Shown here: piece by piece, positions 20,590-32,333 of the stretch
How the letters are laid out: every line of letters starts with the position of its first letter
Numbering within the stretch: the first letter of the stretch is position 1
Assembly (NCBI RefSeq): GCF_000226095.1
Contig: NC_016472.1
Location: 2,542,001-2,606,000, forward strand
DNA length: 64,000 bases
Direction: 5' to 3'
DNA from: Thermothelomyces thermophilus ATCC 42464
Taxonomy: Eukaryota > Ascomycota > Sordariomycetes > Sordariales > Chaetomiaceae
Position numbers and translations under genes: made by a program
The notes under the pieces: model-generated
The model's input: only the letters and a program-made list of their open reading frames with translations
Database searches by the model: none
What the model was told of the DNA's origin: nothing

Positions 20590-22840
20590 TGCGGATTGTT
20601 GACTTGAAAACCGGTCGTTGATGAGAGGGAAGGAGGAGTAATTAATTGGGCGTAAAGTTGACGATTGTTGACACGCAGTATGTGCAAGTGCTCGCTCGCT
20701 CATAAAATGACCCGATGGAGCGCGTCGATGGGGAGGGAAGAGTAAGAAGTTGACAAATCGAAATTTCAAAGCATGTGTGCGAAAATCTCGAAAGGGCGAG
20801 AATTATTAACTATCTAGGAGGAACTTGGCAAGTCTCTGCCAGTATGACTGTTCGCAAACAGCTTCCTCATTCACTACCTCCGGCAACTGCAATAATTGAG
20901 CTCTTCGGAGAACCCTGAAAAAGATGGGACAAAACCTGTGGTTGACGGTTCTGATTTCGGGAGTGGTTGCCGACTCCTGAGCATGGTAATTAACCCTCGC
21001 TTCTCCAACACCATGAGTTCAGTGGCTTCAGACAAGCGGGGAAGATATCCCTAGTGGGCATATCAACAGATGATGCTATCTCTGCTAGCCATGATGAGCC
21101 GAAGTTGCTCAGTTGCTCAGTCCTCTCAAACTGGACGACATATATGTTGGGCTCGGGCATGCTAATCTCTTCAATATGAATGCTGCCGGCCTGTCTGAAG
21201 ACTCCGGTGCTAGTACTAATTATCACTACGCCCGCTTCACATCGTATGACACCTACAGTTGCAAGACAATCTTTTCGTGTGGAAGAGGCGCCTTCAAAGA
21301 CATAACGAAGAGCTCCGGTCTCGACCCTCAGCCCCGTGCCGGTAGCTTGACGCAGTTAATATCAAACGGTCAGCACGATCGAAGAGAATACAATGATGGA
21401 TTTCGGGTTGGAGTCCTGAGGCTTAATTAATACTTTCCCTATTACTTAACTCGAGGCCACGCTTGACTTCCGCGGCGATAGTCTTCAAAACCAACCGACA
21501 GGCGGGACTGTCGTTGGAGTCGAACTTGCAAATAATTAGCGCTATGATCAGCGTCGACGGGCACTTGTTTCTCAAGCGACCCTGGGAGGTTGAGTGTTGC
21601 CGAATCCCTATCGACAATCTGACAAAAGGTTTAGCAAAGTCCCTCCATCTCGGATTCTTGGATACCTAATTAGACATACGATCCCTGCCTTGTGGTATGG
21701 CGCCCAGGTTCAATCAAGCATCCGGGGTGTGGTAGTCGTTTGGTCCTCGGGCAAACCGGCTGTATTCGCCGAGTGCTCTCCGGTATTCATCGCTTGAATA
21801 CCTGCCTGCCAGGGAATCTCCGTAGCCTTTCCAACATTGCCATTCAGAGAGGTACGCACTGCGGCGTCCGAAGGGACAAACGGTGCTGCCAAAGAAAGAG
21901 GGGTCGATGCGTGTGCCGTCAACAATAGAGTGGAAGAAGCTGTTAAGCTCGAACGGGTATCATCCTCAGGACCAAGGAAAGCATTTACTAGAGCTTGTAA
22001 GCAAATGAAGCAGAGCTGAGGTCCTTTTTCACTGCGGGACCTTGTGGTGAATTTGCTGGGGAGCCAACCGCACCGTCCTGGGTAATTAGAGTTACCCGCG
22101 GTCTTCGACTTTCCTGATTTCTTTCCGCTAACTCTGAACTGTTTCCACCACTTCTTGCCGGATGAATCATCGGACATGGCTTTCATAAGAATTTGGTATA
22201 AGTGACGGTCTTGTTTGGTGCTGCCCAAACGATCATACGGGGAAAGTTTATGGTTGCATTTTGGGTCTTCTTCGAGGGGCTGAAAGGAGAAATGCCCGTG
22301 GATGTGATGATGATCCTTACGCCAATAGAAATTCGCGTACGAAAGTGGCCCGGCGGAGTGTAGGACCGCAATGAATGAATCCGCACTTGCCAGCTGCAAC
22401 CTTCCTGTCCGTGCATTCCTGTGTCTCTTGAGCGCCACACGTATGTACAATTCCACCCAAGCTTTGCCCTGATCGCGTGCGCGGTCCTCAGCTTCGGAAA
22501 AAAAAAAGGGGGGGGGGGGTTCCCGCGCTGATGATCTGGTTCAGACCAGCATAGAACAGACGATAACCGGCAGCCACGACATTGCAGACTCTGAGGATGT
22601 GCCGACGGACCGTTACAGCGGCCATTACGAATTAGATAGATCATCGTGAAACAGTTCCCCGGACTGATTGGACTAGGCCGAATAAGGCCAAACATTGTTT
22701 CGCACGAGAGTCATCCGCCTACGTAAAGGGGACCCTGAGAGGCACCCCTGGGCGTCCAGACCACCAACTTCTCCGAGATTCACGCTGAAACTTCATCGAG
22801 TCCCATCGTTAGGTATTTCGTAGCGCCGTGGATCCAGCCC
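20590..22840. other. Intergenic region, 2.25 kb
   Basis: Upstream region of the AA11-like gene and downstream region of VTA1. An A10-G12 run lies at 22498-22519. The longest frame (21710-22456, minus, 248 codons) has no recognisable domain, no clear start and overlaps other open frames, so I do not call it a gene. No RNA gene seen. Confidence 0.5.
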
Positions 22841-24234
22841 CTATGTCGCACCGAGCAGTTTCAACGCCTTGCGTAACTCAAGTACCGCCGTCGGAACGTC
22901 CTCAAAGTTGAGTGCCGATATAGCCCATCTTGCATGCTTCTGTGCCCCAGCGATCGCCGCCTCGTCCGTCACAAAGCCACCGCCTGGAGCCGGCGCAGGA
23001 CCGGGAGGCGGTACTGCCGCGGGAGCTGTCGGCCTCGCCGGGGTCGCCGTTGGGGCCATTTGGGGGCGATAAGAATCGGCCGGCGGCCCGGCTGGTGGCG
23101 ACGCAACCGCAGCTGTGGGCGATGAGTTTGCGGCAAACGTTGGCGGTGGGATTGTCGCCGGCGCAGAAGGCTGTGACCATGTGGGTGGAGCACCCGTCGC
23201 TGGGCTAGGCTGAGACGGCGCCCAACCACCAGTCGGTGGGGCCGGAAGATCAGGTGGAGGCTGGAACTGATTCGATTGTTGCGGTGGAGGGGTGATTGAC
23301 GCTTTTGGCCCGAAATAACCAGACGATGCTGGCTGGCTTAGGTTCGTGGGAACACCTGGTAGTTGTAGCCCGCCATCCGACACTGGCGAAGGTTCGGCCG
23401 GAGCAGGGCTGTGAGGTAAAGATGTACGCGCCGCGCCCGCGTTGGGCATGTCAACATCAGGGACCTCTTCTATCGTCACCGGCCTCGGCCCTGAGCTTGT
23501 TGCTCCCGGGGTCTGTACCACAGGTTCGTTTGGATTCAGCGCCGGCGGGGGGGCCTCTTCGCGTTTCGGGTTTGACTCGTTTGGATCTTTTCCCTCTTTG
23601 ATGGCTTTGACGATCCGCGCCGCGTTCCATTTTGCGTACTTGATCTTCTGCTGAGTTTCTTGATCAACTGGACCCCAGATGTTCACGACGTGGAAGAAGG
23701 TTGCGGCCGCGTCGAAGGTTGTGGCGGTTTGTCTGGCCTCCAGTCAGCTTCGATCCATCCTTGGAGAACTCCCAGACATACTGAGTTACCCGTCCCGCTT
23801 TCACCACCCGTTCCGCTCGGTCTAGCGTTTCTTGTGCGAATTGTTCGACGTATGCCTGCCCGGCCGCATCATCGGCAATCGCATCTTCGTTCGCGTACTC
23901 AGCTTTTGTCTGTCCCAACATCGGCATCGGTCAGCATCAATCAATGATTGGTGATTCAAAAAGGCGTGCAGACCTGCTCCAGCTTGTCTATCAACTTTGT
24001 TGTATAGCTCAAGATGGCTTCGTCCGCTGTGTGCAGCTGCTTCGCTAGGATTTGGTTGACGGCCCAGTATTCGCCTGTTGCTGTGAGAACCCGCCATATT
24101 CCCGCCTGACTCGCACATCACATACACCAATAGGCCATGATAGGCTTCACGGTCTGAAGCTGGGCAGCCTTCGTGGCGCATTTCCAGATGTTGACGTCGG
24201 CCTGCCTCAGGGCAGGGGGAACCGTGTCGGCCAT
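22841..24234 (-). CDS. VTA1: Vta1, ESCRT-associated Vps4 cofactor
   Basis: Activates the AAA ATPase Vps4 in multivesicular-body sorting at endosomes. Five exons by junction reading collapse to four: 24234-24126, 24074-23974, 23909-23782, 23732-22841 (introns of 51, 64 and 49 nt), giving 409 aa. The N-terminal tandem-MIT-like Vta1 domain (MADTVPPALRQADV ... PIMAYWCEYWAVNQIL ... DKLEQTKAEYAN ... VNIWGPVDQETQQKIKYAKW) covers residues ~1-150. A long Pro/Ala-rich linker (~residues 165-360) follows. The C-terminal ~45 aa (AQKHARWAISALNFEDVPTA) are the conserved helical pair used for dimerisation and Vps4 binding. Divergent from the disulfide isomerase gene. Confidence 0.93.
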
Positions 24235-24768
24235 GGCCAGAAGGAAGTGCGCTTGGCCAAGTTGAGAATTTTCCGTGCCCGAAGGTGCACACTAAATCAG
24301 GTCCTTTGTCGAGGAAGATATTACTATGTCTTCTCGGTCTCGGGCGTGGGAGTAGAGAGGGCTACAGTGTTGCTCTTCCGTCCTCTTGCGATTGCAGGGC
24401 TCCTGTCCCCGCTAAGCCCCACACACCGCGGTTATGAGGGGCAGGGAGCTTGGGGCGCTTGGCGCACTGGGCTTACAGTTCTGGATCGTTCTCGCGGGGA
24501 TCGAGTGGCAACCAGCTTCAAAGCAGCACTGGAAATGTGTTCTTTTGCCGAACATGGAAACATGCCAGCCTGGAACTCTCTTTTCGCCGTTTACTCCTCC
24601 CTTCTCGCCTCTGAGCAGATACAAAACACCCTCGCGCGTCCATAGCCCTTCCCGTCCCAATACATGAAGTAACACTTTTTCCTCCGCCAATCTCTAAGAC
24701 TTCGAGCCTGTGATAATCCGACTGGTCCGCAACTCTCTCCACGATTGCTGTAAGAGCCGGACCGCATC
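24235..24768. promoter_or_regulatory. Divergent promoter region between VTA1 and the Mpd1-type gene
   Basis: 534 bp between opposed start codons. No named site is claimed. Short open frames on both strands are chance. Confidence 0.55.
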
Positions 24769-26334
24769 ATGCACCACCCCACCCTCTGCGCTGTAGCAGT
24801 CGCCCTGCTGTCCGCGCTCCCTGGGGTGCAGGCAGGTCTCTACACCAAGAAATCACCGGTGTTGCAAGTGGATGCCAAGGACTACGATAGGCTGATCAAC
24901 AAGAGCAACTACACTTCTGTAAGTTGGTGTCTCTTGTTTGTCCTGCAGCGCATCCCCTGTGCTGACCTCTGACCCCCCTAGATCGTCGAGTTTTATGCTC
25001 CATGGTGCGGGCACTGCCAGAACCTCAAGCCGGCTTACGAAAAAGTGGCCAAGAACCTCGAGGGTCTTGCCAAGGTTGCCGCCGTGAACTGCGACGATGA
25101 CGCGAACAAGCCCCTCTGCGGGTCTATGGGCGTCCAAGGCTTCCCGACGCTGAAGATTGTGCGGCCAAAGAAGGGTGGAGGCAAGCCAATCGTCCAAGAT
25201 TACCAAGGCCAGCGGACAGCGAGCGCTATCGTCGACGCCGTCGTCCAGCATATCAACAATTACGTGGTTAAGGTGGAAGACAAGTCGCTGGACAATTTCT
25301 TAGCCGACAAGGAGAAGCCCAAGGCCCTTCTCTTCACCGAAAAGGGTACTACATCGGCACTGCTCAAGAGCATCGCCATCGACTTCTTGGATGTCATCAC
25401 CATCGGCCAGGTGCGAAACAAGGAAACCAAGACGGTCGAGACGTTCGGCATCGAGAAGTTCCCTACTCTGGTGCTCCTCCCCGGCGGCGATGCCCCGCAC
25501 ATTGTCTACGACGGAGAAATGAAGAAAGAGGCGATGGTCCAGTTCCTCTCACAGGCCGGGCAACCAAACCCCGAGTCGCCACCCAAGAGTAACAACAAGA
25601 AGGACAAGGAGAACGAGACTAGCAAGGCATCGGAGAAGTCAAAGTCCACTTCGACTTCGTCCAAAGCCTCGTCCGCCACTGCTGGATCGGAGACGGAAAC
25701 AGCAACACAGGAAGCCCCGGTCATTGTCGAGACCGCACTGCCGATTCCTTCTATTAACTCGCCGGAGAAGCTGATCAAGGAGTGCTTGACAGAGAAGTCT
25801 CACACCTGCGTGTTGGCCTTTACCTCCTCAAGCGAGGATGAAAAGGCCAAGAAGGCTCTCGAGAGTCTCTCGCAGTTGGCCTTCAAGTACGCTCAGGGCA
25901 AGCGCAACCTGTTTCCCTTCTACGAGGTTCCCAAGAGCAACGAAGGCGCAGCAAACCTCCTGAGGGCACTTGACCTCATCGGCGACGTCGAACTCGTCGC
26001 CGTCAACGCCCGACGCGGATGGTGGAGGCACTATGACGCGGCCGACTTTGGCATCGAGAGCGTTGAGAGCTGGATCGACGCGATTCGCATGAGCGAGGGG
26101 GTGAAGAAGAAGCTGCCCGAGGGCATCGTTGCCATTGCGGTGGAGGAGCCTACGTCAGCCGCCCCAGAGGCGTCGTCAGAGGCTCCCGATGCTACGGAGG
26201 CCGCCAACAGCGAGGAGGCCACCCCGGTCACCCCTGAGGCTAGCGGCGAGGCGGCGAGCGACTCTCCTGAGGCTGAGCCAACCCAGGCCGCTGACTCCAC
26301 TGCGGAGCCCGAAACGGCTCACGATGAGCTTTGA
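24769..26334 (+). CDS. MPD1: ER protein disulfide isomerase, Mpd1/PDIA6-type, HDEL-terminated
   Basis: Thiol-disulfide oxidoreductase of the ER lumen. Two exons (24769-24918, 24982-26334; intron of 63 nt) give 500 aa. Signal peptide at residues 1-22 (LLSALPGVQA). A single catalytic thioredoxin domain has the active site Cys59-Gly-His-Cys62 in FYAPWCGHCQNLKP, and the cis-Pro loop GFPTLKI. A second, redox-inactive thioredoxin-like domain follows (EKPKALLFTEKG ... KFPTLVLLPGG), then a Lys/Ser-rich linker (residues ~245-285), a further C-terminal thioredoxin-like region (HTCVLAFTSSSEDEKAKKAL ... AVNARRGWWRHY) and an acidic Glu/Ala tail. The last four residues, HDEL, are the ER retrieval signal. 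Expected to respond to the unfolded-protein response; no element is asserted. Confidence 0.94.
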
Positions 26335-26619
26335 TGTTCTCTGTACTGTGTGTAGTGTAGTCTTCTTTACGAGTTGGTTCGTTAGTGGACATAACATGGC
26401 GTTGTCGAAGTTGAAATCAAAACCCAGACAAAATTTAAAGAACCCAGGAAGACGTGCCGTGTAGATACGTGGGCGAGGCTGGGTACAAAAAAAAAAAACA
26501 AAAAAACAAAAGGGTATCTCACCTGATTGCTCATAACCGGAGGCCTGGATCTTCTTGTTTCGAACTGATGAACCAAAGTCCCAGTCCCATCCATCCACAC
26601 GTCAACGTTACGCTCGTAT
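26335..26619. terminator. Shared 3' region of convergent genes with A-rich tract
   Basis: 285 bp between the stop codons of the disulfide isomerase (+) and RRP41 (-). An A-run interrupted by two C residues lies at about 26487-26510. Both transcripts must end within or overlap across it (inference). Confidence 0.5.
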
Positions 26620-27590
26620 TTAATCCATATCCATGTCATCCAACCCGACCCCTTTCTCCACCGTCCCCTCTTGTATCATCCGGCGTCCCTTGTCGCGGAC
26701 GACGTGGTCTAGAATCTCCCTCATCTGCTTGCACCCGTCCACCCCAACGGCCAGCATCCCCTCCAGCCGGCTCACCTGGACCCTGCTCTCGCACACCAGC
26801 ACCGCGACACGGTCGGTCTCGCCGAGCGTGGCCACCGTCAGCCCCGGCAGCTCCTGCTCCTCCTGGTGGTTCAGGTCCAGGAGCGGGTCGGCCCCCTCGT
26901 CATTGGCCGCGTACGTCGACGTCGACCCGGCGGTGCACGCGGTGACGTAGTCCGTCATGGGGATGCCCGCGTCGACGCAGGCCAGCGTCGCGGCGTTGAT
27001 GAGCGCCGCGAGGAGCGAGCCGTCCTGCGAGAGGACGTGCAGGGAGATGTTGATCTGGCTGTGCGGGAAGAGATGCGTGTGCAGGCTGGCGGCGAGCGCA
27101 TTGGCCACTGTTGAGGCGAGCTCGAGAGTGCGTCTGTTTGAGAGGGAAGTAAGTCTTGGTTAGCCACGGCGGCCCGAGAGACACAAGGGGGTAGTGTATT
27201 GTTGCCGTTGGTTTTTTTTCCTTGTTGCCCTCGACAGCCGGGAAATTGAGGAGGGGTAACGTACTTGTCATTTCTCCCATGCCGTTTGCGGTCGACCGAG
27301 CTGAATCCGGCTATCACGATCCCCACCACCACCTCTGCCTTGCCGCCTGTGCCGCCGGCTCCGGCTCCTCCACCGCCGGCGCCGCCACCAGCAGCGCCGC
27401 CGCGGCGAGGTCCGGGCTCACTAGGCCCCGTTACCACGCACATGACTTTGGTGTGACCCATCTCAAGATAGCTGGAGCCGTCGGCCGCTGCCTGGGTGCG
27501 AATTTGGGCATGCACACGGCGCAGTTCGTTCCATCTTCGTCCGTCGACGCGCAACAGCGCGAGGTTGTACGTTGACGTATCGAGGGGCAT
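26620..27590 (-). CDS. RRP41: Exosome core subunit Rrp41/Ski6 (RNase PH fold)
   Basis: Ring subunit of the RNA exosome (3'-5' RNA processing and decay, nucleus and cytoplasm). Catalytically inactive in eukaryotes (family knowledge). Two exons (27590-27265, 27133-26620; intron of 131 nt) give 279 aa. The start MPLDTSTYNLALLRVDGRRWNELR carries the family's DGRR motif, followed by GSSYLEMGHTKVMCVV. The C-terminal half has INISLHVLSQDGSLLAALINAATLA and AGIPMTDYVTACTAG. Residues ~61-83 are a Gly/Ala-rich insertion in a surface loop, encoded by GCC/GGC-rich DNA and not expected in the family. A very acidic C-terminus, DDMDMD, ends the protein. Convergent with the disulfide isomerase gene. Confidence 0.95.
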
Positions 27591-29632
27591 GGTGAAAGTT
27601 TTGCGGGCGGTCGAGATTAGTCAGATTTGGAGATCGTGCCGTGCCGTCGCGCAAACAGTTCCGCCTCTTCCCTTGCCTTGAAGCTCACCAGGCGGCCCCG
27701 CGCAATCCCGAGTTGCTCCGGGTTGTTTGGTCGGATCTTTGGGTCGGCGCGTAGTGGCCCGCTTCAGGGCTAGGCTCCTTGGGACCTGCGGTGGTAGAGT
27801 TAACAAGGTCAATATTGAGCTATGCTCGGAATAGTCAATCTACTTCTGGGTGCAGCTGGTGTCCTGACTTGTTTATCCAGTCGAGCTGCTCTCATCACCA
27901 GACCCAGAACGCAAAAAAAGATGGTGGGGCACACAGCAGAGCTCGGGCCACAAAAAGAGATGAACATCGCAGCATCGAAGCGCTAGTGTCCATACATAGT
28001 ACACTACTGACTGGGGCTGTAGGGCTTTACGGAGTACCTGAGTCGCATCTAGCAACGACAAACGGAGAATGTGTGCGTGTACACTACTTCGTACGAAATA
28101 ACGAAAACAAAACTTCCATGTATCTATCCTCACAAATGTTTCTAGCAGGGAAGTCTTTTCCACTTTTTCCTTCCCCTGACGATCGATCTCCTTGTAATGT
28201 TCTTGCGATACCTTCTGCTCTGTCATGTATGTACCAGCGATTATCCTGGCGTTTAGGCTGTTGGAGTTTGCGTAGGCCGGTCTCACCTCTTGTTTTTTGG
28301 GTAGGGGCCTGTAACCCAAAAGAAAATTGAAAGGCTAAAAGTGATTCAAACGCCAACATAGTCCGATGGGGCCGAACATTGTCAAAGTGCCAGTGTCTGG
28401 GCGGCAGTCAAGACGTCACAAATACTGTCTGGTCCGGGGTCGCCATCTGCCGACCTCACGTAGGCTACGCGACTGCCTGTGTAACCTCGTCTACACCGAT
28501 GTGTTTCGTATTCAGTACACAGTGCTCCACCTCAAGTACCATATATAGAAGATCTGCCACGATACCTTTCATTGTCGTGAATCGGCGGCAGTTGCTAAGC
28601 CCTAGGTCCATGTTCGTATAAACAATACTGTATACCACTGCGCTTTTACTTTTTTTGTGGCATACACCTGGTATGCACTTGCGGTTTGTACTCCTAAATA
28701 CCAAGTACCTGATATTGCACTCTCTACTTGGCACCAACAAAAGAGCAACGCGGCCTCTAGCGAAAAAACATGTAACATGCAGCCAATGTGGTGACACATT
28801 TATATGTACTACGTGCGGTGGCATATTGTCCTCAATTTGGTATGTATCCCTGTGCGGAAGAGTTACAGCTGTACTTAAATACACGAGTAGTGTACTATGT
28901 ATTCAATACCTCAGTGTCGTGGATCTACATAGTAGTGGAATTTGTAGTGTACACTCGATTATGGAATACGGAGTACGGAGTACTCCATGCCTCGTCATCA
29001 AAATGCGGTTAATACTACCTAATAAAATCAGGGCAAGGCGCGATGCAAGAGCGGGGTCAGGGGCACACTCTCGTTGCAGCCAATGACAACGAGAGGGGAC
29101 CTGCATTGGCCGCGGCCATGTTTTTGATATGGGTCGGCACGGCGAATCAAGCGGTCAGGGCGGAGAATCTCTCGGTTCTGGGCCCTCGCCCAGCTCTCTC
29201 GGGAAACTAGCCAGGGCGACGGACCAGGGTCATTTGCGCTCGCCTCGCCCCGGCTCATTTTAGGCCCCTGCCTACCCCGTAGCGCCATCTTTCTTTTCTT
29301 TGTCCTCATCTTCTCTTCGATCAACTCTCTCCTTTCCTTTTGCAACTACACTAACAACAGTCTTTCGATAACTTCGTCCGCTCTTTTCGAGATCTCGTAT
29401 CTCAGTTCACTCTTTACATCGGTACGCACTTCGACATCCACTCTCTCAAGGCGTTCGCATTCCAGTTCCAGCGTCACTTTTCCTCCTTTCGGCGTAGCAC
29501 TACGAAATTACTCCGGATACCTGAACCGGTGGCCAGTGGACCATCTCTCGGGAGCATTTTCCACGGAACCAGCTTTCTCGGATAGACAACACACCATCTT
29601 GGGACTTGATACGTTTCATTCTGGGCTTCACG
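27591..29632. other. Divergent intergenic region, 2.0 kb
   Basis: Lies between RRP41 and the Asp f 4-like gene. It contains scattered ACGGAGTAC motifs (28029-28037, 28968-28976) and the palindrome GGAGTACTCC (28977-28986). The 3' 350 bp are pyrimidine-rich on the + strand (CTTTCTTTTC, CTCTCCTTTCC), typical of a fungal promoter and 5' UTR. No gene is supported, although several ORFs are present on both strands. Confidence 0.5.
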
Positions 29633-30526
29633 ATGCAGCTCAACCAGTTCCTCGTCCTTGCTGGCGTGCTCGGCGCCGCCGCACACCCGTCGGGGCACGC
29701 CCACCTTCACCGAAGCGCCGCGAAGCGCGACGTTCACGTCAAGAACATCCACAGCGTCGCCCCTCCCCCCCCGCCGGTTACCACCACCTCCAAGGCGGTC
29801 CCGACTCCGTCCCCGTCTTCGCCGCCGGCCCAGGAGGTTGCGGACACCGGCAAGTCCAAGGTCAGCGAAGTCGAGACCAACGAGTACATTCCTTTCTGCA
29901 GCGGGTCGTCTCGCAAGGCGAAGCGTGTGACGTACGAGCAGATCATGTACACGGGCAACTTGGGCACTAGCGGCGGCTGCAAATGGAACTCCAACCTGAT
30001 GGTCGTTCCCAACAGCATCGCCGACAAGTACGACTACGTCCAGACGTACACTAACGTCGCCGATGAGCCGTACCAAGTCATCTGCGCGAACAAGATGGGC
30101 GCTGACGGCAAACTCACCGGCCTGTTCAAGGTCGCCAGCCAACAGCCGCTCATCTTCACCCTCGAGCCTGGCGAGACCAAGACCGTGGTGGCGCAAGAGA
30201 ACACGCAGGGCGCCTGTGCCTTTGCGCCGAACGAGGTTCCCCTTACCGAGAACGGCCAATACGCAGGCACCTGGGCCGAATTCGATTTTGCGAGCGAACC
30301 CAACAATGGCTGGTCCGGCGGTGACTGCTCCTCTCTTGTTGCCCAGGCTGCGGATATGGATGTTTTTGGCTGCCAAATGTCCCACAATGGCGTCGACTCG
30401 ACAATTTACCCCGGCGGTGAAGCCGACAATGCATACATCAAGGGCATGGAGGCCCTGGACGGCATCGGACTCAACATTCCTCCTGGCAAGGTTGAGATCG
30501 AGGTCAAGGTCGGCTTCTCTAAATAG
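29633..30526 (+). CDS. Secreted Asp f 4-like protein
   Basis: Single exon, 297 aa. The open frame extends upstream, but the ATG at 29633 (MQLNQFLVLAGVLGAAAHP) gives a signal peptide of about 17 residues. A His-rich segment and a Pro/Thr/Ser-rich linker (APPPPPVTTT ... PSPSSPP) lead to the conserved domain (residues ~83-297): YIPFCSG, MYTGNLGTSGGCKWNSNLM, FTLEPGETKTVVAQENTQGACAF, GTWAEFDFASEPNNGWSGGDCSSLVAQ and a C-terminal IEVKVGF. The arrangement matches the fungal Asp f 4-like family of extracellular proteins, named for an Aspergillus allergen. Its biochemical activity is not known. Five or more Cys could form disulfides. Confidence 0.85.
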   Translation: MQLNQFLVLAGVLGAAAHPSGHAHLHRSAAKRDVHVKNIHSVAPPPPPVTTTSKAVPTPSPSSPPAQEVADTGKSKVSEVETNEYIPFCSGSSRKAKRVTYEQIMYTGNLGTSGGCKWNSNLMVVPNSIADKYDYVQTYTNVADEPYQVICANKMGADGKLTGLFKVASQQPLIFTLEPGETKTVVAQENTQGACAFAPNEVPLTENGQYAGTWAEFDFASEPNNGWSGGDCSSLVAQAADMDVFGCQMSHNGVDSTIYPGGEADNAYIKGMEALDGIGLNIPPGKVEIEVKVGFSK

Positions 30527-32333
30527 ATGGCGGTCCGATTATCGTTTCCCTTTCTTTGTCGCATTCTCCGTGGCCGATGGTGTCGATCCGGCAAAGTATC
30601 ACGGCACCTGATAGGGATTGAAAATTCTACTATTTGTGTGTATGGGTTGCTTCGCGTTCGCTCCGTTCGTGGTATTGCTGGGATCCGAGTGCTGGCGGGG
30701 CTTTGACTGGACAAGACGTTGTGGGTATCGTTCGCCGGGCACGGGCTCACGGCTGTACATAGATGCTGTCCCGTTAATTTTATTGTTTTTATCAGTTTCT
30801 CATCGACCTATTCGTCCCATACATTCGTCATCGGAGAGCGTGGCCGGCTTCGTAAGGTACGCGCGGCCACCCCTATTTGGCCGGAGAATACGGAGTACAA
30901 CCTCTCGCTTTGAGGGGTCACGCCAACGAAGCAGGGTCCGCGAGTTTCTCTCAGTATCAGGCTAGAATGGCTCAATGCTGCCTGAGTGAGCATGAGCATA
31001 TCTTTGTTTTCAGCAGCATTGTTACAGGATCCGGCTGCGAGGGGGTCAGATCTGACCGACCCACCGGCAGCAGGAATCAACCAGGGTCATAATTTGTACT
31101 TAGACTACACTCCTCCCAATAGCTCCAGCGTTTGGGAATAATCAACGACTCATCACTACTTCTGAGGCTCATACAGGAGTTCCGGGAGTGCCTACCACAG
31201 CGCCCTCGCCGCCGTGGTCAGTCAGGTTTGCAACACATCTGACCGTGCTGTAGCAAGCATCCTACCATGCGCCATTGCCGCGTTCCCAGGTTTCACTGCA
31301 GGCGTGGTTTTCGTTTCCCGCACCGAGGGGACAGCCCGGGCAAAACAAATCATGTTTGTTCCTCCCCCAGCCCAGAGGCTTGCGAGCAGCACCGCCACCC
31401 GCCGGCCGGCGTCTCTCCATTGCTGTTGATGCCAGGCAATGACAAACTTTAGCAGCCGCTTCTCATCTCCCTTGACGCCACAGGACCCGGAATCCACGGA
31501 TGATGTCCCGCTGAACCTGCTCATCGTCGCGCTCCTGCCGCTGTCGCCGCCGAGTTAATTACAGATCGGGGGCGGGACGGTGATTTGGTCGATGACGGGG
31601 CTCGTTGGTCGCGGTCAGTCCTTGTCACGTCGCCGTGGTGATACTCGGGGGAGACACGACATGCCGCGTTGGGTCGGGCAAGATTGGCGCTTTGGATGGC
31701 GTTGATGCGCATCATCCACCGTCTTGCCGTCACATGCGAGGACGCTCGGGTTGCTGAGCGGCGGCGCGATCGCTGGTTCCGTGCGACCGCCTCTCGGTTG
31801 CTGCTGTTCAACGGCTCGACGTTGTGCCCATCGTAGGGTCCCTGTTTTTCTACATGTCGGCTGTTGGGCCGCCCGGGACGAGGGAAAGAGGCAGGATTGT
31901 ACAGATGTTCAAAGTTGGATTGGGTTAGGCTTAGTTCTGGAACACGGCACGTTGGTGGTAGTATTCTTAATGGTTGTGTTCCGCTTCGACTCGTGTCCGT
32001 TAAGCCGAGGTATGGCGATACACCAGAGATGTCACCAGCAGCAACGCTGGAAAATGGTGACTCCATCAGTGTCAGCGGCTATTATCCTAAGGACTAATTA
32101 ACCACACCAGCACGCTGATGATGCCGGCTCTCAAGGGAAAGCCCAGGACGGCCCAGCAGGAAGCGCAATCAAATCGGCGGCGCTGGGAACATACCTGCTA
32201 CAGCTCGGTGGCTGCAATCAGTACAGCTCTGAAAAGGCTACAAACAGGTACGACACCACAGCGGTATTCGCGCCGTGGGCGGCACTCCTAGACCAACTGT
32301 TACGGTCTGCAGAAGTAGGTGATAAAAGCGTTA
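30527..32333. other. Intergenic DNA up to the edge of the RIP block
   Basis: Ordinary-composition DNA with another ACGGAGTAC motif (30890-30898). Frames such as 31521-32066 (minus) and 31724-32101 (+) overlap each other and carry no domain. No gene called. Composition changes abruptly at about 32330. Confidence 0.5.

Noticed and set aside
21710-22456. 248-codon minus-strand ORF between the AA11-like gene and VTA1
   Set aside because: No domain, signal peptide, splice continuity or convincing start, and it overlaps an alternative open frame. Kept only as intergenic DNA.
27779-28330. 183-codon + strand ORF upstream of the Asp f 4-like gene
   Set aside because: Overlaps a 148-codon opposite-strand frame. 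No domain or gene structure.
31521-32066. 181-codon minus-strand ORF near the RIP boundary
   Set aside because: Arg/Ser-rich random-looking sequence with competing + frames. No motif.
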